In this document: positions 39,644 to 47,572 of the stretch, one piece after another | How the letters are laid out: each line of letters starts with the position of its first letter | Position numbering within the stretch: the stretch's first letter is position 1 | Source: Rufibacter tibetensis | Lineage (GTDB): Bacteria > Bacteroidota > Bacteroidia > Cytophagales > Hymenobacteraceae | Direction of reading: 5' to 3' | NCBI RefSeq assembly: GCF_001310085.1 | Contig: NZ_CP012643.1 | Span: forward strand, 1,147,001 to 1,211,000 | DNA: 64,000 bases | Notes under the pieces: generated by a model | Seen by the model: only the letters and a program-made list of their open reading frames with translations | What the model was told of the DNA's origin: nothing | Database searches by the model: none | Made by a program: the position numbers and the translations under genes

Positions 39644-39915
39644 GTGGCCAAACCCTCCTTCTGAAAACTACCTTTCCTCTTTGAAATCTATATCCTCAAA
39701 CATTCCGGCCCAATAGAAAAGAGGCAGTCCAGGAACAACTTAGTAAGCCAGGCTCCAAAGCATTTTTGTTCTCTTTTCAAGAAAACAGGCCCAAAGCGGA
39801 TTAAGGTTACCACAAGATTCAGTAGATTACGAAGGGATTGGCTAGTTGTCTTTATGGCCTGCCAAGACCTTATGCACAACTCTGGCTTTTTATTTAAAAC
39901 AGGATTCAATTTAAT
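39644..39915. other. Intergenic, no gene seen
   Basis: A 73-codon minus-strand frame (39688-39909) has no recognisable features. No clear promoter for the next gene was found. Confidence 0.4.
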
Positions 39916-40830
39916 ATGCCCTTTACCTTTTTCGGTGGTCGGTCTCTGGTGATCGCCGCTCTTAGCATCAGCCTTTTTTCGTGTTCTACGTCAGAGAAAA
40001 CCGAAGAACAACAAACCACTCCTTCCGCTACGCCTGTGGTCACGGCATCGGGCAAGCCCCAAGAGCCAAACACAGCTCCTTCAGAAGCTACGGCACCCGA
40101 AACCACATCTGAGACACCAACACTACCCGCCACGGCAGAAACTATTCTGGCACGTCCGCAGGTACCTATTCTGTGTTACCACCAGATACGGGAGTGGACC
40201 TCCAGCGACGGAAAGGTTGGCAAAGACTACATTGTGAAAGTGGCAGACTTCAAGGCCCAGATGAAAATGCTGGCCGACAGTGGGTACCACACCATTCTAC
40301 CGGACCAGTTACAGGATTACCTTACCAAAGGCACGCCACTTCCTTCTAAACCCATCATGCTCACGTTTGATGACACCAAGTTGGACCAGTACACCGTGGC
40401 AAAACCCGAGTTGGAGAAGTATGGCTTCAAAGGCGTTTTCTTTATCATGACGGTTTCCATTGGCAGACCCAATTACATGACCAAGGAACAGATCAAGGAA
40501 CTGTCTGATGCCGGTCACGTGATTGGTTCGCACACCTATGATCACCACAACGTGAAGAAATACGAAGGCAAAGACTGGGTAACCCAGATAGAGAAACCTA
40601 CGAAGCAACTGGAAGCCATCACAGGCAAACCCATTAAGTACTTCGCGTACCCATTTGGTTTGTGGAGACCAGAAGCCATTCCTGAACTGAAGAAACGCGG
40701 ATTTGACGCGGCCTATATTCTAGCCACCAAACGCGATCCGCAAGACCCGTTGTTTACCATCCGGCGTATCATCGCCAGCGGCTACTGGAGCACCAAAGGC
40801 TTGTACAACAGCATTCAGAATAGTTTCTAA
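39916..40830 (+). CDS. Polysaccharide deacetylase (NodB-domain) lipoprotein
   Basis: 304 residues. Signal with lipobox (LSISLFSC, Cys near residue 23), then a ~55-residue P/T/S/E-rich linker, then a NodB homology domain from ~85. Motif 1 is MLTFDDTK where most members have TFDDG; motif 2 is GSHTYDHH with the two metal-binding histidines; YFAYPFG is motif 3. The catalytic and metal aspartates are kept, so activity is likely (CE4-type removal of acetyl from envelope or extracellular polysaccharide). Predicted to be anchored outside the cytoplasm. Convergent with metZ. Confidence 0.9.
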   Translation: MPFTFFGGRSLVIAALSISLFSCSTSEKTEEQQTTPSATPVVTASGKPQEPNTAPSEATAPETTSETPTLPATAETILARPQVPILCYHQIREWTSSDGKVGKDYIVKVADFKAQMKMLADSGYHTILPDQLQDYLTKGTPLPSKPIMLTFDDTKLDQYTVAKPELEKYGFKGVFFIMTVSIGRPNYMTKEQIKELSDAGHVIGSHTYDHHNVKKYEGKDWVTQIEKPTKQLEAITGKPIKYFAYPFGLWRPEAIPELKKRGFDAAYILATKRDPQDPLFTIRRIIASGYWSTKGLYNSIQNSF

Positions 40831-40877
40831 GCTGAGGAAAAATTCTGTCTGCAGGAGCTGAAAGCTTCCACATCGAT

Positions 40878-40939
40878 AAAAAGAGAAAGGGTTTCGGGCT
40901 AGTTTTACTTAAAACCGGCCCGAAACCCTTTCTCTTTTT
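40878..40939. terminator. Bidirectional terminator, deacetylase / metZ
   Basis: Perfect 22-bp stem beginning AAAAAGAGAAAGGG and ending CCCTTTCTCTTTTT around an 18-base loop, between convergent genes. Confidence 0.92.
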
Positions 40940-40964
40940 CTACAGAATTACTCCTACTCCTCTC

Positions 40965-42134
40965 CTAGCACTTCTCCAGCGCTTGTAGAATGTCGTTCAA
41001 GATATCATCGGCATATTCCAAGCCTACTGATATTCTGATGAGCCCCGGGGTAATGCCTACCGCTTGGCGCTCGTCTTCGGTGAGTTTGGCGTGGGTGGTG
41101 CTGGCGGGATGCGAAGCAATACTTCTGGTATCTCCCAAGTTAGCCGTAAGCGACATCAGTTGCAGGCTATTGAGAAAGGTGCGTCCGCTTTCCAGACCGC
41201 CTTTCAATTCAAAACAGAAAAGACCGCCGCCATTTTTCATCTGCTTCTTGGCTATCTCAAAGCTGGGGTGCGTAGGAAGGAACGGATACTTCACCCAGTT
41301 CAGTTTAGGATGACTCTGCAGTTTGGTAGCAATGGAAAGGGCATTGCCCGCGTGGCGTTCCATGCGTACATCCAGCGTCTCTAAGCTCTTGCTCAACACC
41401 CAGGCATTGAACGGCGACAAGGCTGGGCCCGAACTACGGCAAAACAGGTAAATGTCTTTGATCAGTTCTTTTTTGCCTACCACTACGCCGCCTAAAACAC
41501 GTCCCTGTCCGTCAATCCACTTGGTGGCCGAATGCACGATCAGGTCAGCCCCAAACTCAATGGGGCGCTGGTTCACGGGCGTGGCAAAGCAGTTGTCAAC
41601 GTTGAAAATGATGTTGTGCTTTTTGGTAAGTTTACCTGCCGCTTCCATGTCAATGATGTCCAGGCCGGGGTTGGTAGGCGTTTCAATGTACAGCATTTTG
41701 GTGTTCGGCCTGATGGCTGCTTCCCACTCCTCGGGCTTGTCAGCGGGCACGTAGCTGTACTCAATGCCGTACTTAGGCAGGTACTTGGTGATGATGGTGT
41801 GTGTGCTCCCGAAGATTGAATTACAGGCCAACAAATGGTCTCCTGACTTTAGAAGGGCCATGAATGAGGCAAACACGGCACTCATGCCCGAAGAGGTGGC
41901 GTACCCCGCCTCGGTCCCTTCCAGGGCGCACATCTTGTCTGTAAACTCCTGCACCGTGGGGTTACTGAACCGGCTGTAAATATTGTCATCGGTTTCATCG
42001 GCGAAGGCCGCGCGCATGTCCTCGGCGTTCTCAAATTGAAAACTGCTGGTCAGGAACATGGGCGTAGAGTGCTCCATTTCATTGGTGCGCTCAGTCTGTA
42101 TTCTTATGGCTTTGGTAAGCGGATGGTATTCCAT
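40965..42134 (-). CDS. metZ: O-succinyl/O-acetylhomoserine sulfhydrylase
   Basis: 389 residues from ATG 42134 (MEYHPLTKAIRIQTERTNEMEHSTP); the open frame has an earlier ATG at 42152. Transsulfuration-family PLP enzyme: YSRFSNPTVQEFTDKMCALEG, SSGMSAVFASF, cofactor Asp in FNVDNCFATP, PLP Lys in HSATKWIDGQGRVLGG. The DGQGR context is characteristic of MetZ-type sulfhydrylases, which make homocysteine directly from sulfide and an activated homoserine. metX, which makes O-acylhomoserine, is divergent 0.6 kb away, and the sulfide-producing cys cluster lies just beyond, supporting this assignment. Confidence 0.9.
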   Translation of the reverse strand: MEYHPLTKAIRIQTERTNEMEHSTPMFLTSSFQFENAEDMRAAFADETDDNIYSRFSNPTVQEFTDKMCALEGTEAGYATSSGMSAVFASFMALLKSGDHLLACNSIFGSTHTIITKYLPKYGIEYSYVPADKPEEWEAAIRPNTKMLYIETPTNPGLDIIDMEAAGKLTKKHNIIFNVDNCFATPVNQRPIEFGADLIVHSATKWIDGQGRVLGGVVVGKKELIKDIYLFCRSSGPALSPFNAWVLSKSLETLDVRMERHAGNALSIATKLQSHPKLNWVKYPFLPTHPSFEIAKKQMKNGGGLFCFELKGGLESGRTFLNSLQLMSLTANLGDTRSIASHPASTTHAKLTEDERQAVGITPGLIRISVGLEYADDILNDILQALEKC

Positions 42135-42253
42135 GATGGCAAGGTGGGTCATGCGCCTTTAGCAGGAACAACCCTTTAAGTATGAGGAAGTAAATTGATT
42201 TTAGCCCGTTTTCATGAAACTAAGCCGAAATCTACTTCTGAAAATTTCTGGTT

Positions 42254-42688
42254 TTATTGAGCAGAAGCTGGCGTGATCTTAACTTCCCAGGTGATCTGGG
42301 CGCCGGCTCTGCGCAAGGTTTCTGCTACGGAGCAGTATTTGCCCATAGAGAGATCACAGGCGCGCTGGGCTTTGTCTAGGTCAAGGTCGCCCTGCAACTC
42401 AAACACCACGTGCACTTTACTCCACAGTGATGGCTCCGTGCCGGTTTCCCGCTCGCCGGATATGTCCATCTTAAAGCCCTTTACTTCCTGACGCTTTTTC
42501 TTCATGATCATGGCCACATCTATGCCGCTACAGCCTCCTAAGGCCATTAGCATCATTTGCATGGGGCGTACGCCAAAATTCATTCCGCCTGATTCAGGGC
42601 TTGTATCGGTAGTGATTACGTGACCGTTTGCGTCCTTCGCCTCGAAGCCATAGTCGCCGCCCACCCGGTTCATCTCAATTCTTATCAT
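42254..42688 (-). CDS. OsmC-family protein
   Basis: 144 residues. OsmC/Ohr fold with the two redox cysteines in ALGGCSGIDVAMIMKKKRQ (~57) and MGKYCSVAETL (~118), so a thiol peroxidase acting on hydroperoxides is possible. It belongs to the YhfA/OsmC-like branch rather than Ohr by length and by its Gly-Gly-Met-Asn-Phe approach to the first Cys. Lies between metZ and metX, 57 bases from metX in divergent orientation. Its link with sulfur metabolism is a matter of context only. Confidence 0.88.
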   Translation of the reverse strand: MIRIEMNRVGGDYGFEAKDANGHVITTDTSPESGGMNFGVRPMQMMLMALGGCSGIDVAMIMKKKRQEVKGFKMDISGERETGTEPSLWSKVHVVFELQGDLDLDKAQRACDLSMGKYCSVAETLRRAGAQITWEVKITPASAQ

Positions 42689-42745
42689 TTTTTTTTACGG
42701 TTTTACGTCTGTAAGCCTTTACTTTGTAAGTTATAAAGGTACTAC

Positions 42746-43801
42746 ATGAATTATTTTCAACATAACCAACCTTTTGAATTAGAAGGTGGGCAAACGCTTC
42801 CGGAAATCACAGTGGCTTACCACACCTTTGGTAAGCTGAACGCAAATAAAAGCAATGTGGTCTGGATTTGCCATGCTCTTACCGCTAATTCTGATGTGTT
42901 GGATTGGTGGGGCGGTATAGTGGGAGAAAGTAAGATCATTGATCCAGAAAGACACTTTATAGTATGTGCTAACATTCTGGGCTCTTGCTACGGCAGCACC
43001 GGACCCCTGAGCATCAATCCTGAAACACAGGAACCCTATTATACTTCTTTCCCACAGGTTACCATCAGGGACACGGTGAAAGCCCATATTCTGCTGCGCG
43101 AGCACTTAGGCCTGGAGAAAATACAGGTTCTGGCCGGGGGCAGTTGTGGTGGCTTTCAAGTGTTAGAGTGGGCCGTTGCCGAGCCGGAGGTAGTGGAGAA
43201 CCTTTTCCTGTTGGCTACCGCCGCCGCTGAAAGCACCTGGGGCATTGGCATTCACACCACGCAGCGCCTTATGCTGGAAGCCGACGGTACCTGGGGCGAA
43301 CCCAGCCCAACCGCCGGTGACAAAGGCTTGAAAGCGGCTCGCGCCCTAGGCACGCTCACCTACCGCAACTACCAGATACTAGCCCAAAGCCAAACTGATC
43401 CCGATCCTGAGAAACTGGACAATTACCGCGTGTCTTCTTACCTCAATTACCAAGGAGATAAACTGGTGAAACGTTTTAACGCCTACAGCTACTGGATTTT
43501 AACCAAAGCCTTAGACAGCCATCATCTGGGCCGAGGTCGAGGCGGACGATTAGAGCCTGTTTTAGCGAAAATACGCCAAAAAACGTTGATCATTGGCATC
43601 AGCAGTGACATTCTGTGCCCGGTACAGGAGCAGCAATTCCTGGCCCAACACCTGCCAGAAGCCACCTACGTGGAAATAGATTCAGACTACGGCCATGATG
43701 GGTTCATCATTGAAGGGCAGAAGATTTCGCAGCACTACACCGCCTGGCTTTCTAAAGTGCAGAAGACAAATCCAGTTTCTGGTTCCTTTCTTTCGGTTTA
43801 A
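42746..43801 (+). CDS. metX: Homoserine O-acetyltransferase
   Basis: 351 residues, alpha/beta hydrolase fold. Early block LPEITVAYHTFGKLNANKSNVVWICHALT, nucleophile elbow AGGSCGGFQVLEWA (Ser in GGSxGG; most relatives have GGSMGG), and the Asp and His of the triad in ISSDILCPVQEQ and DYGHDGFIIE. Acylates homoserine for methionine synthesis; acetyl is the usual donor in this family, but substrate choice cannot be read with certainty. Feeds MetZ. Divergent from osmC-metZ; no standard -7 box was found (TACTTTG nearby is one base short). Confidence 0.93.
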   Translation: MNYFQHNQPFELEGGQTLPEITVAYHTFGKLNANKSNVVWICHALTANSDVLDWWGGIVGESKIIDPERHFIVCANILGSCYGSTGPLSINPETQEPYYTSFPQVTIRDTVKAHILLREHLGLEKIQVLAGGSCGGFQVLEWAVAEPEVVENLFLLATAAAESTWGIGIHTTQRLMLEADGTWGEPSPTAGDKGLKAARALGTLTYRNYQILAQSQTDPDPEKLDNYRVSSYLNYQGDKLVKRFNAYSYWILTKALDSHHLGRGRGGRLEPVLAKIRQKTLIIGISSDILCPVQEQQFLAQHLPEATYVEIDSDYGHDGFIIEGQKISQHYTAWLSKVQKTNPVSGSFLSV

Positions 43802-43825
43802 ACTAATCTGAACAGAAATCTATAC

Positions 43826-43887
43826 AAACGAAGAAGCCGTTTAGAAGCCGATTTTCTTAAATCAGCTTCTAAACGGCTTCTTCGTTT
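43826..43887. terminator. Bidirectional terminator, metX / cysG-TSUP
   Basis: Perfect 23-bp stem (AAACGAAGAAGCCG ... CGGCTTCTTCGTTT) with 16-base loop between the two stops. Confidence 0.92.
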
Positions 43888-43895
43888 TAGATCTT

Positions 43896-45401
43896 TTAGA
43901 ATACGCCTATGGCCTTCAATAATATCCGGAGGCTCCAGATGATCACCAAGGAGCCAACGGCAATGAACATGGTCTTCACCGGTAGTTTCCCGGCTAAACG
44001 CACGGCAATGGGAGCGGCAATCATCCCGCCTAAGACTAACCCCAGAATAATGTGCAGGTGACTTAAGCCTAACATGACAAAGAAGGTCAGGGAGCTAGCC
44101 AAAGCCACGAAAAACTCAGTTATGCTAACCGAACCAATGACAAACCGTGGGGTACGTCCTTTGGAAATAAGCGTACTGGTCACCAAAGGTCCCCAACCAC
44201 CGCCGCCAAAGGAGTCAAGGAAGCCTCCGGCCCCGGCCAGCCAGCCCGCTTTTTTAATCTTTTTGCGTTCTTTGTTCTTCCGGAAGGCAGCATAGATAAT
44301 CCGCCCACCTAAAATAAGGGTATAGGAAGCCAGTATAGGACGCACATAGTTTCCATACTCCTCTCCTACCACCGACAACAGATATGCGCCTAGAAATGCC
44401 CCAATCACCCCTGGAATGAGCAGAACTTTAAACAGCTTCTTGTTCACGTTGCCGTATTTATAGTGACTGTAACCAGAAGCCCCGCTGGAAAACACTTCAG
44501 CGGTATGGATGCTGCCGCTAATGGCTGGCAGGTTCACGCCTAATGACATCAAAATGGTAGTACAAGTCACCCCGTAGCCCATACCCAAGGCGCCGTCTAC
44601 TAACTGGGCCGCAAACCCTGCCAAAATCATCCAGTAAAACAAAGGTTCAATAGACAGGGCAAAGTCCTGGGCTTGCTCAAGGGCAAGCTGAACCGGAACG
44701 TACGAAGACAGCAGCATTCCCAGCACAGTGAACACCAGCGCGATCAATGCTCCAAAGGCCAGTTGTCTCCCCCAAGAATTTTTGGCGGTCTTCTTAGTCT
44801 TAGCCGGGGTGGTCGCCATTACTTTGGTAATGTCATTCAGCTGCGTCACTTTGGCTGCAAAATCGCCTTTGAGACGGTTTCTGATTTGCTGGAGGTTGTC
44901 CAGCACCTGGTCAATTTCTTCAGGAAGCGTTTCGTTGAAGGTTTCTTTCAGGCGCTTGGCCATGGTGGGCGATTTGCCGTTGGTAGAGATCGCGATCTTC
45001 AGGTTCCCCTTCCGCACTACTGAGCTAAGGTAGAAATCACAGAGATCTGGCGTGTCGGCTACGTTCACCAGTTTCCCCTGGCGCTTTGCTTCCAGACTGA
45101 TGGCATGGCTGGCTTCGCGGTCATTTACCGCTACAATCACTATGTCGGCTCCAGTTACATCTTCCGGACTGAAGGCCTTAGGTACTAACGAAATATTGTG
45201 ATGATCCTGGGCTAGCTGTAAAACGCCCTCGTTGAATTGAATGGCTACTACTCTAATGGTGGTGCGAGGCGAATTCTGCAATAAAGCCGTCAGCTTTTCC
45301 AACCCCACATTGCCTCCTCCTACCACCAAGACCGCCAGATGCTCCAGTTTCAAGAAAACCGGGAACAACTCATTTTGCTCTTTGATAACGGTGGTGGTCA
45401 T
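43896..45401 (-). CDS. Precorrin-2 dehydrogenase/ferrochelatase domain fused to TSUP permease
   Basis: 501 residues from ATG 45401 (MTTTVIKEQNELFPVFLKL). Residues ~10-205 are a CysG N-terminal/Met8-like domain: FPVFLKLEHLAVLVVGGGNVGLEKL with the NAD motif GGGNVG at 28-33, then DTPDLCDFYLSSVVRKGNLKIAISTNGKSP. Residues ~210-501 are a TSUP (TauE/SafE) permease with about 8 membrane segments: AGFAAQLVDGALGMGYGVT, then GGFLDSFGGGGWGPLVTSTLISKG. The first half should make siroheme from precorrin-2, as CobA lacks this activity; the second may move sulfate or sulfite. Last in the cys cluster but separated from cysI by 333 bases, so it may have its own promoter. A longer frame to 45500 is rejected. 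Confidence 0.9.
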   Translation of the reverse strand: MTTTVIKEQNELFPVFLKLEHLAVLVVGGGNVGLEKLTALLQNSPRTTIRVVAIQFNEGVLQLAQDHHNISLVPKAFSPEDVTGADIVIVAVNDREASHAISLEAKRQGKLVNVADTPDLCDFYLSSVVRKGNLKIAISTNGKSPTMAKRLKETFNETLPEEIDQVLDNLQQIRNRLKGDFAAKVTQLNDITKVMATTPAKTKKTAKNSWGRQLAFGALIALVFTVLGMLLSSYVPVQLALEQAQDFALSIEPLFYWMILAGFAAQLVDGALGMGYGVTCTTILMSLGVNLPAISGSIHTAEVFSSGASGYSHYKYGNVNKKLFKVLLIPGVIGAFLGAYLLSVVGEEYGNYVRPILASYTLILGGRIIYAAFRKNKERKKIKKAGWLAGAGGFLDSFGGGGWGPLVTSTLISKGRTPRFVIGSVSITEFFVALASSLTFFVMLGLSHLHIILGLVLGGMIAAPIAVRLAGKLPVKTMFIAVGSLVIIWSLRILLKAIGVF

Positions 45402-45734
45402 ATACGTTTCTTTCAATAATTTTTGAGGATTGTCAGGCGTGAAACCTAAGAGCAAGGGCTTAGGACAAAGTGCACATTTCGGATTTACCGAATACAGCAC
45501 CCAAAAGCATGGGGAGTGCTAACCTGAAAGAGTACTAAAATTAAGCAAAATATTCAAAAACAGATAATTAGCTAAAACTCTAATTATCCATCAAGTGGTG
45601 GTAGTAAGGAACATTAAAGGAATGGCTGCTTCTCAACAGAGGTTAATACCTACGTTCTTGCAATCCCAGGAAAGATGCGTTAAGGACCTGCTTTCACCAA
45701 ACAGACCCTAAACGCGTTCTTTACTATCTTAAGC
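45402..45734. other. Gap between cysI and cysG-TSUP
   Basis: AT-rich, without a convincing gene. Contains the palindrome at 45563-45588. No perfect -7 box was found on the minus strand. Confidence 0.4.
45563..45588. promoter_or_regulatory. AT-rich palindrome upstream of cysG-TSUP
   Basis: GATAATTAG-8 bases-CTAATTATC, a perfect 9-bp inverted repeat about 165 bases ahead of the start. Could be an operator for a dimeric regulator of sulfur genes or a weak hairpin. Confidence 0.4.
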
Positions 45735-47414
45735 TTAGTTTACAAAAGTGCGATAAGCGAAATCACCGAAGCGCTCACCAGCAGTTCTGTTCTGCTTGAA
45801 AGCCGCAAACACGGTATCCAGTTCCTGCAGGATTTCGGCTTCATTCAGGTTTTCTTTGTAGAGTTTGTTCAGACGGAATCCCTGCTCATCACCGCCCAGG
45901 TTCAGGTTATACCTACCCGGAGCCGTCCCTACAAACCCAATCTCTGACAGCACAGATCTACCGCAACCGTTCGGACAACCAGTCATTCTTATGATGATCT
46001 CCTCGTCCAACAATCCGTGGCTTTCCAGTACGCTGTCTATTTTGGTGATGAGGGTAGGCATGTAGCGCTGGGCCTCGGCTAAAGCCAGTGGACAGGTAGG
46101 AAGCGCCACGCAGGCAATCGCATTTTTACGAAGCAGCGAAGCAGCCTCAGTATGCGCGATTACGTTGTGTTTTACCAGAATCTGCTCAATTTCAGCTTTG
46201 TTTTCCGGCGTAATGTCGCTCAGGATCACGTTCTGGTTACAGGTAAACCGGAAGTTGGCTTTTCCGCTTTGCGCCACTTCCAGCATAGCCGTTTTCAGGG
46301 CCACATTGTCCAGATCAGTGATGCGTCCGTTTTCCACAAACACGGTGTAATGCAGCAGGCCATTGAAGCTCTGTGCCCAACCATAGTGGTCTACCCGGGT
46401 TTTCAATTCATAAGGCTGAGCCGCTTCAAGAGGGAAACCGGCGCGTTTCTCTACTTCCTGGCGGAACGCATCCAGCCCCATGTTGTCTACCGTGTACTTC
46501 AGACGAGCCAACTTGCGGTCAGCGCGGTTCCCGAAGTCACGTTGTACGGTCAATACTTCATAGACTGCCTTGAACAGCTTCTCGTCAGATTCCTCGGTGC
46601 TCACAAAGCCAATTTCAGACGCCAACCTTGGATAAGTTTCTTGGTTTCCGTGGGTGAAGGATAAGCCACCCCCAACGGCCAGGTTAAAGCCTTTCAGCTG
46701 GTCGTTCTCAATAATGGCAATCAACCCTAAGTCCTGGGCGAACACATCTGAGTCATTGTTAGGCGGAATTACCAGACCAATCTTGAACTTGCGTGGCAAG
46801 TAACGGTCCTGGTACAACGGGTCCTCTTCCTCTACCTTGTTATAAATCTTCTCCTCGTCCAACCATACGTCATAGTAAGACCGGGTCTTCGGAAGCAGGT
46901 ACTCACTGATTCTATCGGCGTACTGGTAGATTCTTTCGTGCAACGGTGATTCCAACGGGTTTGCGGAAGACACTACGTTCCGGTTCACATCGCCGCATGC
47001 AGCAATGGAATCTAAGCCAGCTAAGTGGAATGCCTTGATGGTAGGTTTGGTTTTAGACTTCACAATGCCGTGCAACTGCAAGGTCTGGCGTGTGGTGATC
47101 TTGATAACCCCCGTAGAATTCTCGCCTGCAATGTCATGCGTGGCAATGTACTGGGCAGACGTTAAGAAACCACCTGGCAAGCGCAGACGAATCATGAAGG
47201 TGTACAGGCGCTCCAGTTTCTTGGCGGCACGTTCTTCCCGGCGGTCACGGTCATCCTGCATGTACATGCCATGGAATTTCACCAGCGCCGTATCATCCTC
47301 ACGAATGGCTCCCGTGATTTCGTCTTTCAAGCTTTCCTTCAGCGTTCCGCGCAAGCCTTGGCTGATCTCTTTTATTTTCTCTATAGGAGATAAGTTCTTC
47401 TTCTCAGTTGACAT
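45735..47414 (-). CDS. cysI: Assimilatory sulfite reductase hemoprotein subunit
   Basis: 559 residues. Nitrite/sulfite reductase family: two ferredoxin-like half domains (MIRLRLPGGFLTSAQYIATHD; later SGKANFRFTCNQNVIL) each followed by a catalytic half. The siroheme/[4Fe-4S] cysteines are visible as CVALPTC (C-x5-C) near 435 and TGCPNGCGRS (C-x3-C) near 477. Reduces sulfite to sulfide with six electrons from the CysJ flavoprotein encoded upstream. The rarer NADPH-dependent type is inferred from the CysJ-like partner. Confidence 0.95.
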   Translation of the reverse strand: MSTEKKNLSPIEKIKEISQGLRGTLKESLKDEITGAIREDDTALVKFHGMYMQDDRDRREERAAKKLERLYTFMIRLRLPGGFLTSAQYIATHDIAGENSTGVIKITTRQTLQLHGIVKSKTKPTIKAFHLAGLDSIAACGDVNRNVVSSANPLESPLHERIYQYADRISEYLLPKTRSYYDVWLDEEKIYNKVEEEDPLYQDRYLPRKFKIGLVIPPNNDSDVFAQDLGLIAIIENDQLKGFNLAVGGGLSFTHGNQETYPRLASEIGFVSTEESDEKLFKAVYEVLTVQRDFGNRADRKLARLKYTVDNMGLDAFRQEVEKRAGFPLEAAQPYELKTRVDHYGWAQSFNGLLHYTVFVENGRITDLDNVALKTAMLEVAQSGKANFRFTCNQNVILSDITPENKAEIEQILVKHNVIAHTEAASLLRKNAIACVALPTCPLALAEAQRYMPTLITKIDSVLESHGLLDEEIIIRMTGCPNGCGRSVLSEIGFVGTAPGRYNLNLGGDEQGFRLNKLYKENLNEAEILQELDTVFAAFKQNRTAGERFGDFAYRTFVN

Positions 47415-47525
47415 GGTAACTGGTCTATGTGTGACAGGAATGCTCCTGTCACTGATTTTTTGATTTCTGTTCCTAGCATATTTTCTAGAAAACAGGTCCA
47501 GAACAGATATGTTTTTAGTGACTTT

Positions 47526-47556
47526 CGCTGGCGCGAGCCTTTGGCTCGCACCAGCG
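47526..47556. repeat. REP-like hairpin between cysJ and cysI
   Basis: CGCTGG-C-GCGAGCC / GGCTCGC-A-CCAGCG with a 3-base loop; 13 paired bases and one mismatch. High GC in a gene-free gap; no T-run follows, so a REP-type palindrome or mRNA-stability hairpin is more likely than a terminator. Confidence 0.7.
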
Positions 47557-47572
47557 TCAGCATGATTGCTGC

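Noticed and set aside
39688-39909. 73-codon minus-strand frame upstream of the deacetylase gene
   Set aside because: No promoter box, no family, composition unlike neighbouring genes.
42689-42745. SAM riboswitch upstream of metX
   Set aside because: Only 57 bases lie between divergent starts, too short for a leader aptamer, and no conserved stem was visible.
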